64,000 nt of DNA from Brettanomyces bruxellensis. Taxonomy: Eukaryota > Ascomycota > Pichiomycetes > Pichiales > Pichiaceae. Each line of letters begins with the position of its first letter. Position 1 is the stretch's first letter. Made by a program: the position numbers and the translations under genes. Of the stretch, positions 34,742-43,777 are shown in pieces. Where the stretch lies: assembly GCF_011074885.1 (NCBI RefSeq), contig NC_054690.1, positions 2,113,001-2,177,000 of the forward strand. The letters run 5' to 3'. The notes beneath the pieces were generated by a model that was not told the DNA's origin, ran no database searches, and was given only the letters and a program-made list of their open reading frames with translations.

Positions 34742-35671
34742 TTATATACTGCTGAGGAACCAATCACAACGGACGGAGTCAAAGTTGGAGATAGAGGATG
34801 ATGAAAAGTTGTTGGAGCTCATCAAGTGCGAAATATCTCCGTAATCGTCATCTACTTCTTCAAGATCGTCCTCCCAAGTCATCTCGATCCCATTATTGCG
34901 CTTAATTGCATCTTTGGCTGTTTGCCACGAGTATCGGACGTTCAAGTCCCAACCATAAAGCGGATGAACATTGCCGTTAAGCCATTTGCTAGTCCGGGGA
35001 TCGGATGGATAGCCGGACCCCCATACTGTGGGGATCGACCTGCACAGACGCGACTGCTCGATGCTCGAATCTCGGGTAACTTTGGCGACGATCGACGCGG
35101 CGGACACTATCGGGAAAAGAGAGTCGGCTTTTTTCGTCACGGTAATCTTTAAGCCAGGGAACCGGCCCTGCAATTTCTTCTGGTAAACAGCCGGTGGACC
35201 GACTGTGTCGATGTAAACCTCCTCAACACACACTCCTCTATCGAGAATGCCTTGAATGAGAGCCATAGTCACATCATGTGCCTGACTGTTCAAATTGTAT
35301 GTGGATCCTTTAGGTCGCAGCATACCTGCCGAAATATCCCTTGCTGTGATAGATGTGGTCGCCCAGCCAATGCTGCTGAGTAATTCTGGCTCTGCTCCGC
35401 ATATTCCTTGCATTAACTCTGTTCTTTTTTCGGGTGTGAGCTTTTTCGAGTCATCAAATCCAAACTTTCGGAGTACTCTATCCTGGGATTTCCTGGTGTA
35501 TGCCAGGCCGTACACCATTGGACCAATCACAGGCCCCCTTCCTGCTTCATCGACTCCGAGTATGATTGGATCCTGCTGGTTTTGTGCATTGACAACTTTT
35601 GGAATAGGTGAAAAATGCGATTTAGTGGTTAGTGGCACCGGCAGAACCACTGATGGCGGCAAGAAACTCAT
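34742..35671 (-). CDS. RNH201: Ribonuclease H2 catalytic subunit
   Basis: Removes ribonucleotides misincorporated in DNA and RNA from RNA:DNA hybrids. It is the catalytic A subunit of the nuclear RNase H2 complex. 309 aa from the ATG at 35671 (307 in S. cerevisiae). The GVDEAGRGPVIGPMVY motif carries the first two acidic catalytic residues, with further ones in VYIDTVGPP and SIVAKVTRD. FDDSKKLT and YPSDPRTSKWL are typical of eukaryotic RNase H2A. The frame is open to 35743 with an additional ATG there. I chose the inner ATG because the sequence then aligns from the first residues with the S. cerevisiae protein, including KSHFSPIP versus KSYFSPVP. Confidence 0.95.
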   Translation of the reverse strand: MSFLPPSVVLPVPLTTKSHFSPIPKVVNAQNQQDPIILGVDEAGRGPVIGPMVYGLAYTRKSQDRVLRKFGFDDSKKLTPEKRTELMQGICGAEPELLSSIGWATTSITARDISAGMLRPKGSTYNLNSQAHDVTMALIQGILDRGVCVEEVYIDTVGPPAVYQKKLQGRFPGLKITVTKKADSLFPIVSAASIVAKVTRDSSIEQSRLCRSIPTVWGSGYPSDPRTSKWLNGNVHPLYGWDLNVRYSWQTAKDAIKRNNGIEMTWEDDLEEVDDDYGDISHLMSSNNFSSSSISNFDSVRCDWFLSSI

Positions 35672-36132
35672 TGAAATGCTGGCAGCGCTTATATAATCCT
35701 GCGTAGAGTGCTGCTTAATGATATTTAACCAACAATTATGCACCTGAAGCTGTATCTGTGATGTAAGTTTACAAATGAAGTAGAATATTTTGGCATCGCG
35801 TCACAGAATCTAAAATAATCGTTTCGCGTGCAGCAAAAAATAAAAAACGGAAAAAAGAATGAATCTCAGGCTGAAAAATTTAGGACTTGGACCTGAGATA
35901 TGCACATGCAAAAATTGCTACACATCTGTAATATTTAGGTTGATTTGGTTTTAAGTGTGACTGAGTACATTATCTGTATCTTAGCTCACAACAATTGAGC
36001 CCAAACTTCTGTTATATTAGTTCAGGCATACATCGCTACCATCATACAGCATGCAAATGTCACACTTTTCAGCATTGATCCTCTAACAATTACGTACACC
36101 GGTTTATATGACTGTATATTATACTAATGCGC
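35672..36132. other. Intergenic region RNH201/MAK16
   Basis: RNH201 promoter and MAK16 3' flank, AT-rich. I see no gene. Confidence 0.6.
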
Positions 36133-37159
36133 TCATTCCTGAATATTAGTGAGCGGTTCCTCCTCCTGTTCAATCTCAACCTCGATTCTTGGCCTGCGTC
36201 TTCTTCTCTTTTTGTTAGAATCATCACTGTCTGCCTTTCTCTTTGATGATTTGTTATCTTCGGAATCTGAGCTTTCTTCTTCATTACTCTCAGAGGCGGA
36301 ATCCGACGACCCTTGTAACCAATCCTGAAGATCTTCCATGTCGACCATACTCTGCTTTTCATCCTCATCATCATCTGCCTCAACGTACTCCACCTTTCCG
36401 ACATCTTCATCCTCACCTTCCTCAGCACTTTCAATCTCAAACTCATCTTCCATCTCACTCTCTTCCTCCTGCTCCTCTTTCTCGGCTTCCTCCTCATCCA
36501 TCTTGCCAAGAATCTTCTTCCAGATCTTTTCATCCACATTCAAAGGCTTGTCACCATATGCACCTGATTTTAATCTCTCCATTAACTCTTTTTCTATAGA
36601 CTTCTCAATCTTGGCAGCAGCCAACGCCTTTCTCTCTCTTGCTCTCTCCCTGTTTATGATCTTGTGCTTCACAGGCACATAATGTCTCTCCTGCTCTGTT
36701 AATGCCATCCGTCTTTCCATTATCATAATCTCCGTTAATCTTGTAAGTCTTTGCTTGCACTTATGTATCATGAACTTGTTCCAATATAGCAAGTGATCGT
36801 CTATTTGCTTTAATGCCGTTTTGTAATTCCGACTTAAACGGATCCTCTCCCAGAGCCGGTTTGGAGTATGCGCTCTCTCTGCAGTTTTCATATATAGATA
36901 TAGCTTTCCATTATCATTTTTAACCGTGGCATATTTGGCGTTTGCAAGTGGGCACGATCTCCGGTTGCACAATCCCGTTACATTATATTCATTTGTACAA
37001 AGTGACTGATTCTTGTCTGTCTTGACCCTATATGAGCAAAACTGATTGTTGATGACATTCCAGATAACCTTTTATCATTATTAAGTCTCCAAATTAGTAT
37101 ACTTTTTCTTGTTTTCGTTTGATGCTCATATTTAATGCTATACTTACCTCGTCAGACAT
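36133..37159 (-). CDS. MAK16: 60S ribosome biogenesis factor Mak16 (two exons)
   Basis: Nucleolar protein needed for early 60S pre-ribosome formation. Exon 1 is 37159-37148 (codons for MSDE only) and exon 2 is 37068-36133, together 315 aa (306 in S. cerevisiae). After the junction the protein reads [16 protein letters not shown], matching the Mak16 N terminus. It then shows the Cys-rich [17 protein letters not shown], the [17 protein letters not shown] signature, [17 protein letters not shown], an acidic region, and a basic C-terminal KKRRRRRPR stretch. The intron restores the conserved N terminus that is missing from the longest single frame. Upstream lie AAAATTTT-like and GATGAG elements typical of ribosome biogenesis promoters. 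Confidence 0.96.
37069..37147 (-). other. MAK16: MAK16 intron (79 nt)
   Basis: Minus strand: donor GTAAGT at 37147-37142, branch point TACTAAT at 37099-37093, acceptor AAAAG ending at 37069. Phase 0, after codon 4. Confidence 0.92.
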
Positions 37160-37691
37160 TGTAATTATTCCTTAGATCCCTTCTAAACTCTATTTGAACT
37201 ACTGACAAGCTCTTGTTTTCAGCTCGTACTATACTTAAATAGAATCTCCAACGAGATTGGTTTTCTTTTATAATCCTGTGAAAAGTTTCATTTCCCTCAT
37301 TCCAGCATGATCGATACCTAGGGCGGAAAATTTTTTTATGAAATTTTTTTTGTCCCATCTCATCTTCCTATTATTTCGTATTCTTATCATTTAGAGGAAG
37401 CATGCAAACTTTTAGTTATCTTTACACCAGTACACCAAAGGTATGCATCAAATCGAATCCTTTTTAAATCTAAAAAGTCTGCTGCGAGAAACAACAAACA
37501 GGACAGAGCCACATGAAATCTAAAAGAGTATAAAATAAATTGAAAGCCATTAAACCCACCAAAACATAAAAATAAAACAAAGAAACAAAGCCATCAATCA
37601 TAAATAGTGGCAATTAAGGAACAGAAGTTATTCAACCTGCCGGCCCATAAGCAAAAATAAAAGAAAAAAGAGTCACGTGATACTTACTGAA
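37160..37691. other. MAK16 promoter and 3' flank of the AMMECR1-family gene
   Basis: Contains an RRPE-like run (GGAAAATTTTTTTATGAAAT, 37325-37344, extending in T) and CTCATC at 37359-37364, which reads GATGAG (PAC core) on the MAK16 strand. TCACGTGA lies at 37673-37680. No gene. Confidence 0.65.
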
Positions 37692-38321
37692 TTAGTTGGA
37701 TTCTTCAACCTCTAACTTTTGAGCCTTTTCTCTGATAGAAATATAATCTTTATAAGTCAACGTGTCCTTTATTCCCTGGTAACGTGTAAGCTGGATATCA
37801 AGATCTTGATAATTCTCGTAAAAGCCCGCTTTTTCGACTAAAGCTTGAAGTGTTTGTTGCTTTGTCCAATTTTGCTCTGATGCGACATCAGGAAGAAATG
37901 TGGCAGTTGACCTTCCATTAATAAGTATTCTGATACCATGTTTGCCTATTTCCCAATCATATATATCTTTCGCCTTTTCAAAGTTCTTTAAAAGGGTTAC
38001 CGAGCAAGATAATTTACTCAATTCATCCACCTTTATTGGATCAAAACGTGGATCTTCCATGGCGGCTATAACGGCATACTGCTTAACCCCATCGGGCAAT
38101 TTAAGATTTGAAAAGTTTCCAATGCATCCTCTAAGCTCTCTTCTTCCATAGTGGAGAATGTTCCATGTGACGAAAAGGGGAAAATGCTCAATTTTAGGCT
38201 TCTCTTTTGTACCTTCAACCACCTGCCTTAGTTTAGAAAGGGAAATTGGAGCATCCTTTGTTAGGCTTGTGTATAAGGTATCAAAAGCAAACGCCACGTA
38301 TGTTTTAACTGAGGTCGGCAT
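37692..38321 (-). CDS. AMMECR1-family protein (YOR289W-like)
   Basis: Member of the AMMECR1 family, conserved from archaea to humans; molecular function not firmly established. The signature RELRGCIGNFSNL lies in the first half. The downstream regions DPRFDPI (with YAVIAAMEDPRF before it) and IGKHGIRILINGRSTATFLP are typical of the family. 209 aa from the ATG at 38321. A longer open frame begins at an ATG at 38414, but its 31 extra residues precede the usual family start, so I use the inner ATG. S. cerevisiae YOR289W is the probable orthologue. Confidence 0.92.
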   Translation of the reverse strand: MPTSVKTYVAFAFDTLYTSLTKDAPISLSKLRQVVEGTKEKPKIEHFPLFVTWNILHYGRRELRGCIGNFSNLKLPDGVKQYAVIAAMEDPRFDPIKVDELSKLSCSVTLLKNFEKAKDIYDWEIGKHGIRILINGRSTATFLPDVASEQNWTKQQTLQALVEKAGFYENYQDLDIQLTRYQGIKDTLTYKDYISIREKAQKLEVEESN

Positions 38322-38634
38322 AATAAAGAAATAAAGCTGAAAAGTTAGTTTAGCCAAGCCAATGGAAAGATTAGTTTCTTTTTCTTTACCGTTCTCATAT
38401 GTGGCGTTTAGCAAGAAGAATGATTAGTAACACATTAATTGGCGAGCGGCTGATAAAAATAAAAAAATAGGTGGAGCATCGGGAAAAATATATATAAATC
38501 GTGGCTGGCTGTGTACGGCAAGCTACCTTCATTTTAACAATTACCATATTGCCCACCTTTGCTGTACTTGCTATCTTATCAAAACAATTTATCCACCATT
38601 AAAGGCTTCGTAAAATACATAACAAAGCACAATT
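38322..38634. other. Divergent promoter region AMMECR1-family gene/MXR1
   Basis: Short AT-rich divergent promoter. TATATAAAT at about 38490 is a candidate TATA element for MXR1. No gene. Confidence 0.55.
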
Positions 38635-39180
38635 ATGTCGGCTGCAATCAGTAAGACCTTGAAGAGGACTGCAACCTCTGAAATATGCACTGTGGCAGGT
38701 GGCTGTTTCTGGGGGGTCGAACATATGTACAGAAAACACTTTGATGGCAGGATAATCGATGCTAAAGTTGGGTTTGCAAATGGTAAAACCATTCAGCCCA
38801 GTTATGAGCAGGTGTGTGCTGGTAGTACGGGTCATTCTGAGGCTATACAAATCTCATATGAACCAAATAAAGTCTCATACAGAGAACTTATTCAGTTCTT
38901 CTTTTTGATGCATGATCCAACTACGGTCAACGCACAAGGCCCAGACCTTGGATTCCAGTACAGATCGGCGATCTTTGCAGCAAATGATGCTCAGAAAAAG
39001 ATTGCAGAAGAGGTGGAAAATGAAACACAGAAGAAATGGTATCCACACGATAAGATCGTGACCACAATTGAGCCAATCAAGTGCTTCTACGATGCGGAGG
39101 AATATCATCAAAAGTATTTATTCAAGAATCCAACCGGCTACCAGTGCCCAACACATATTTTGAGGACGACACCTAAGTGA
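38635..39180 (+). CDS. MXR1: Peptide methionine-S-sulfoxide reductase
   Basis: MsrA enzyme that reduces methionine-S-sulfoxide in free methionine and proteins, part of oxidative damage repair. 181 aa (184 in S. cerevisiae). The catalytic cysteine is C24 in AGGCFWG. GSTGHSEAIQISY, FFLMHDPTTVNAQGPDLGFQYRSAIF and AEEYHQKYL are all diagnostic MsrA segments. No targeting signal is obvious, so it is probably cytosolic. Confidence 0.97.
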   Translation: MSAAISKTLKRTATSEICTVAGGCFWGVEHMYRKHFDGRIIDAKVGFANGKTIQPSYEQVCAGSTGHSEAIQISYEPNKVSYRELIQFFFLMHDPTTVNAQGPDLGFQYRSAIFAANDAQKKIAEEVENETQKKWYPHDKIVTTIEPIKCFYDAEEYHQKYLFKNPTGYQCPTHILRTTPK

Positions 39181-39779
39181 AAGTTATGCTTTCAATCAGA
39201 AAACTTAGACTATGGAGAGGAATAGTGATGCGAAGGACACTTTTAATTTGTGCAAGTGCGACAGACCACTTCTTAGTATCTGTATATACTATAGCTATAC
39301 TGTATAACTTTGTTTAATAACATTTATAAAGGCAAATATGCACACTTCTATGTCTTGGTGGTAGGTCGCAGGTTTTCATGCGGAATAGTGCACAATTAAA
39401 CGGGTATTGGCAGAACGCGCGCAGCTTTCTGTGATGGCAGAAAAATAAACCAAAAAAAAAAAGGATGTGCCAGAATGAAGTAAGTTAAGGATAAATGAGA
39501 TAAATAATGTAACAGTAATTTGGGAAAAGAAGCGCGGATATCAATTCGTAGAGAAAGCCAAATGACATCTGTACTTCTACTAAAGCCTGCTTAATTTGTT
39601 GAGATACACTATTTATTTAGACGTAATTGTACTGCTTTCGGCCAGGAGGTACATGGAAAATACACAGAATTATAGACTGTGCCTCAATTGCTTAATTTGA
39701 CTGTGACTATTTGAATCTAGTCCCACATTCCATATCTAGAGTCTGCTTATCGAAAAAAAACGAGAAACTAATCTCCATA
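39181..39779. other. Intergenic region MXR1/VPS35
   Basis: MXR1 3' flank and VPS35 promoter. CATGCGGAATAGTGC at about 39377, followed by GCAGAACG, parallels a sequence upstream of PMA1. The frame of VPS35 is open from 39711 but without an earlier ATG. No separate gene. Confidence 0.55.
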
Positions 39780-42440
39780 ATGTCAACAAAAGTACTTACA
39801 TCCCCCGAAGAACAGACAAAGGCAGTTGAAAATTCTGCGGCTGTGATTCGCCAACACATAGTGCTGATGCGGAAATGCCTTGATTCTAGAAACCACTTTA
39901 TGGATGCCCTGAAACATGCTTCTACATTTTTAAATGAGCTTAGAAACAACTCACTTTCACCAAAAGAATACTATGAGCTTTACATTATGGTTTACGATGG
40001 CTTGGAATACTTGAGCGAGTACTTGAGAGATACACATCCGGATAACCACTTGGCAGATTTATACGAGTTGGTTCAGTATGCCGGTAACATCATTCCACGT
40101 CTTTATTTGATGATTACTGTGGGATCGGTTTATATGGGAGTCAAGGATGCCCCGATCAAGGAAATCATGAACGACATGCTTGAGATGTGTCGAGGCGTGC
40201 AGCACCCAATCAGGGGTCTTTTTTTGAGGTATTACTTGTCCCAAAGAACGAAGGATCTGCTTCCCACCAATGGATTGGAAGAAGAGGATTCCAAAAGTGC
40301 GGACACAGACAAAAAATCGGATAAGGATGCACAGAACATGCAGCCAAGTGCACAGAACCCACTACATGGAGATGTTAACGACTCAATCCATTTCATCATC
40401 ACAAATTTTATCGAAATGAACAAGCTTTGGGTGCGTTGGCAGCACCAAGGGCATTCGTCTGAGTTTGAAAAGAGAACAGAAGAACGTAAGGAGTTGCAAG
40501 TTCTTGTTGGATCGAACTTGGTGAGGATTTCACAGCTTGAGGCTATCAAAAGGGTGTATTATAAGAAGAATATCTTGCCGTTAATACTTGAACAGATTGT
40601 GAAATGCAGGGATGTCATTGCCCAGGAGTATTTGTTGGATGTAATAATACAAGTTTTCCCTGATGAGTTTCACCTCATTACTATGGACGAACTTTTCAAT
40701 GCTACTTTAAGGCTGGATCCAGCTGTTAGCTCCAAGAAGATAATTCTTTCACTGGTGGAAAGACTCATCGCCTTTAAGAAAAGAGAACCTGAGTATGTCA
40801 GCAGGGTTGTTGCCGAGGATTCAGTCGATATTTTTGGCAAATTTATCGAGTTTATCGACAAGCTTCTCGAGTGGAAGCCTGATTTAAGTGCAGATGACTA
40901 TTGCAAGCTTCTTTGTGGGTTGTGCCGGCTTTCTGTCATTTATTACTCACAGAAATACGAGAACCTTGATTCTGTGTACGAGCACGCTGTTAAATTTTAC
41001 ATTGACAACGAGAAAATTAAAAAGTCAAAAAATGCAAAGGAGAAGACCTTGCCAAAGAAAGATTCCAGCAAAGATAATACATCTCAGTCTTGCTGGAAAG
41101 ATCTACTTACTTGTCCAGTGTATCAGTATTCAGACGTGACAACAGTTCTTAAGTTGGGGGATAGCTATCTTAAATTTGTCAATGCAATGAGTTATGAGGT
41201 CAGAAAAAGTGTCTGCAGAGATATTATCACGCGCTTTTTAAAGGAGAAAGCTCAGATAACCACGGATGAGGAATTAAGAAAAGCTTTCCTATTTTTGGAC
41301 CCTTTTATTAGAATACAAGATGGCGAAAGCGGAGAAACCGTTAATCAAAAAACAAAAAAGCCAATTCAAACATCAGGAGACATTCTAGGTGGATCTCCAA
41401 ACACAACGGCAGCCGATTTGACAGAAAATACAGAGAAGGCTCCCGAAGACAGCATGGAGATCCAGAAGAATGAAGAGTTCCTATCAAAGTTTATCCACAC
41501 GATATACAACAAGAATCCATACAAAAATTTTGAGTTGCTAGAGAGTGCACAGAAGGAATTGGCCAAGGGTGAGCAAAGAGTGAAATACACTTATCCAGCA
41601 CTTGTCTCGACAACGTTAAAGCTAATCAGGAAACTATATTTAGTGAAACATCTACAAACAGATAGGCAGAAGAAGAAGGTGAACCGATTCTTTACATTTA
41701 TCTCGGCCATTCTTTCAGAATTATCGAAACATAGTTACAATGCCATCGACTGCTTTAATATGAATTTGACTACGGCAGAAATAGCAGATGAGATCGGCAT
41801 GGAGAATATCTCGTACGATTTTTTCATCGAGTCACTCGTTATATACGAGCAGTTCTTTTTGGACTCGCGTTCTCAGTACCAAGCATTGATGGGCTTGATA
41901 AACAAGCTTATAGGTGCCAAAAACTTGATGAAAACAGACAATTTCGATCGTCTCATCACACGCACAACCATATACTGCTCAAAACTTTTGCGTAAGACGG
42001 ATCAATGCCGTGCAATATACATGGCCTCGCATTTATGGTGGATAGTAGATGATACAGAAAAGACGGAAGACGCTGATGAATCAGAAATTTCCGATCTGGT
42101 CAGTGGTGTTGGTCATTTGTCATTGAAAAGTGATGGAAAGAGAGTATTAGAGTGTCTTCAGCGGGCTTTAAGGACAGCAGACTCGATTCTTGACTCAAAT
42201 GTGTCTCTTGAGCTTTTCATTGAGATTCTCAATCAATCACTTTACTTCTTCATTCATGGAAACAATCTCATTACCGTGAGATACTTAAATGGTCTTATTG
42301 AATTGATTGAAAACAACTTCAGTTCGTTAGGAAAGATAGAAGGCCCATCTCTCTTAACTTGGAATCACTTCCAGCGGACATTAAAGTACGTTTCTGAGCA
42401 GAAAGCGATCGATTCCAGATTTGACGAAGTGCATGCTTGA
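39780..42440 (+). CDS. VPS35: Retromer core subunit Vps35
   Basis: Cargo-binding alpha-solenoid subunit of retromer (Vps35-Vps29-Vps26), which retrieves receptors such as Vps10 from endosomes to the Golgi. 886 aa (944 in S. cerevisiae). The N-terminal region has RNHFMDALKHASTFLNELR, SPKEYYELYIMVYDGLEYL and the conserved Vps26-binding NIIPRLYLMITVG. The C-terminal HEAT-like region that binds Vps29 (QCRAIYMASHLWW) is present. A charged Lys/Ser insert (about 418-440) and an acidic segment near 545 look disordered. The ATG at 39780 is the first in frame. CTG codes for the invariant Leu of DALKHAS. Confidence 0.97.
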   Translation: MSTKVLTSPEEQTKAVENSAAVIRQHIVLMRKCLDSRNHFMDALKHASTFLNELRNNSLSPKEYYELYIMVYDGLEYLSEYLRDTHPDNHLADLYELVQYAGNIIPRLYLMITVGSVYMGVKDAPIKEIMNDMLEMCRGVQHPIRGLFLRYYLSQRTKDLLPTNGLEEEDSKSADTDKKSDKDAQNMQPSAQNPLHGDVNDSIHFIITNFIEMNKLWVRWQHQGHSSEFEKRTEERKELQVLVGSNLVRISQLEAIKRVYYKKNILPLILEQIVKCRDVIAQEYLLDVIIQVFPDEFHLITMDELFNATLRLDPAVSSKKIILSLVERLIAFKKREPEYVSRVVAEDSVDIFGKFIEFIDKLLEWKPDLSADDYCKLLCGLCRLSVIYYSQKYENLDSVYEHAVKFYIDNEKIKKSKNAKEKTLPKKDSSKDNTSQSCWKDLLTCPVYQYSDVTTVLKLGDSYLKFVNAMSYEVRKSVCRDIITRFLKEKAQITTDEELRKAFLFLDPFIRIQDGESGETVNQKTKKPIQTSGDILGGSPNTTAADLTENTEKAPEDSMEIQKNEEFLSKFIHTIYNKNPYKNFELLESAQKELAKGEQRVKYTYPALVSTTLKLIRKLYLVKHLQTDRQKKKVNRFFTFISAILSELSKHSYNAIDCFNMNLTTAEIADEIGMENISYDFFIESLVIYEQFFLDSRSQYQALMGLINKLIGAKNLMKTDNFDRLITRTTIYCSKLLRKTDQCRAIYMASHLWWIVDDTEKTEDADESEISDLVSGVGHLSLKSDGKRVLECLQRALRTADSILDSNVSLELFIEILNQSLYFFIHGNNLITVRYLNGLIELIENNFSSLGKIEGPSLLTWNHFQRTLKYVSEQKAIDSRFDEVHA

Positions 42441-42735
42441 ATTAGTGCTCTATTCGGCAACCGCCTTGTTTAAAGTAAATAGAACAAATTTTAGTGGGAA
42501 GTACAGTCTTATGGGCGTAGGCCGTATAAATAGTTAAACACGAGTATATTATAGGTTGGGATACTCGTTGAACACTGTAAGGAACGGAAATGGGCTTTTG
42601 AAAGATAAATGTTGTATTTTCACATTCATGACACTGCTAGTAGGATTGATTAAGAAATTTTTTTTTATTTTTTTTTGTTTTTGATAACCCTGGAAAGCGA
42701 GGATGAAAGTAGAGCAGGACTAAAAAATCTTCGAG

Positions 42736-42768
42736 GGAAAATTTTTTCAGTCTGCCTGCTATATAAAC
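42736..42768 (+). promoter_or_regulatory. Promoter elements of the snoRNA unit
   Basis: TATATAAA at 42760-42767 lies about 240 bp before the first snoRNA box C. Just upstream is GGAAAATTTTTTC (42736-42748), an RRPE-like element of ribosome biogenesis genes. Downstream the DNA turns pyrimidine-rich and then A-rich (ATCAACAAAC), as at yeast Pol II start regions. Confidence 0.6.
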
Positions 42769-42978
42769 TGAAGGCAATCCGCGCTTTCAGCTTTTTCCTA
42801 AGTTCGTTCTTTTTTCTGGCTTACATTCTTAATCAACAAACTTTAGTTAGTTCAGTTAGGGATATTGTAGGCGAGAACACTCATCTTATTGGACAGAAGC
42901 AGCTTGATGATTGGATCGGGCAGTTGCTCGGTTTCTCTTATTAGGTTGTTCGGCATTGGTGAGAATATACAAATGTCT

Positions 42979-43214
42979 TCTGATTTGGCTTTTATTTATA
43001 TGATGATACCGAAAGATTCTTCTTTCCCCATCCTACTCGACGATGACGACATGGTTGCTAATGACCTTGGCAGGGGCTTCAAGGCGATTGAGTTCTATCA
43101 AAACTACTTTTGCCGGGCCTTTGTCGCTTCACCTTTTCTGCTTAAGCGGAGGGGGTGAGGGTCTTTTACTTGCCAGTATACATCTCTTCTGAAAAAATAC
43201 CAAGCCAAATCGGG
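42979..43214 (+). ncRNA. SNR190: Box C/D snoRNA, probable snR190
   Basis: Box C ATGATGA at 43000-43006 and box D CTGA at 43189-43192 lie about 190 nt apart. They are closed by a terminal stem: GATTTGGCTT (42982-42991) pairs perfectly with AAGCCAAATC (43202-43211), and three outer pairs (two G-U) extend it. An internal 15-bp hairpin with loop TTAA spans 43127-43160. In S. cerevisiae snR190 (190 nt) is transcribed together with U14 from one precursor and lies just upstream of it. Size, position and structure fit. I could not confirm the rRNA-complementary segments from memory, so the name rests on context. The 61-89-codon frames here are shadows. The mature ends lie within the listed stem. Confidence 0.72.
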
Positions 43215-43376
43215 TTTTATTTGACGTATTAGATTCCTCTTGTTGCTTTGACGATATGCTCTTTACATTTTCCTTTTGGGAAACCCGGAAGTGTCTGGGT
43301 GTGAAGTGCTTTGTAAAATTAAGCATTGCAGGAAAATCTTACATACGGAGTTCAGACTACTGCTCGAATTGGATTA

Positions 43377-43526
43377 AAGCTTTATGTGATGAAAACCTGG
43401 TTCCCATACATTCGCAGTTTCCACGGTAAATGCGCAACAAACAAGGCGATTTGAACCCAATTCTATTCGCTTTGGCGTATTGGTGACCGGTCATACTTGA
43501 CCTTCCATGGATGTCTGATAAAGCTT
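43377..43526 (+). ncRNA. SNR128: U14 small nucleolar RNA (snR128)
   Basis: U14 is an essential box C/D snoRNA for 18S rRNA processing that also guides one 2'-O-methylation. Box C GTGATGA is at 43386-43392 and box D CTGA at 43515-43518. The terminal stem is AAGCTTTA (43377-43384) with TAAAGCTT (43519-43526). Domain A, CATTCGCAGTTTCCACGG (43409-43426), is the nearly invariant 18S-pairing element of U14. Domain B, CCATGGATGT directly before box D, is the guide element seen in yeast and animal U14. GGTCA-TACT-TGACC (43489-43502) forms a small hairpin in the region where yeast U14 carries its Y domain. Confidence 0.95.
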
Positions 43527-43534
43527 AGCCAATT

Positions 43535-43640
43535 CGTAATGTGTTTGATGTTCGTTGAGGTAGATTAGCCGTAGAGTAGTTTATGTAGAGTAGTTTAGGG
43601 TTACAGCTGGTGCTTTTCAGTTCTCTTCATACCTTATGCT
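43535..43640 (+). terminator. Candidate Nrd1-Nab3-Sen1-type terminator of the snoRNA unit
   Basis: Five GTAG motifs within 34 nt (43560, 43571, 43576, 43585, 43590) and GTAA at 43535 follow U14. TCTT-type motifs follow at about 43621-43635. GTAR and TCTT are the Nrd1 and Nab3 recognition elements at S. cerevisiae snoRNA 3' ends. The function here is inferred. Confidence 0.55.
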
Positions 43641-43777
43641 TTAACTCTTCTTTTTTTTTGCCTTACTACCATTATACAGTGATTAGACTTTCATCGCATC
43701 GTACAAAACAAAGCAAATCATGCTATGCATATCGATTCATATTCATTCATGTTACACGTTTTTCATTAAGAACGGTC

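Noticed and set aside
42675..43158. Two 89-codon plus-strand frames between VPS35 and PEX19
   Set aside because: The first has no ATG and the second coincides with the box C/D snoRNA structure; neither resembles a protein.
43440..43470. Possible tRNA B box (GGGTTCAAATC on the minus strand)
   Set aside because: No T-stem or acceptor pairing around it; the bases belong to U14.
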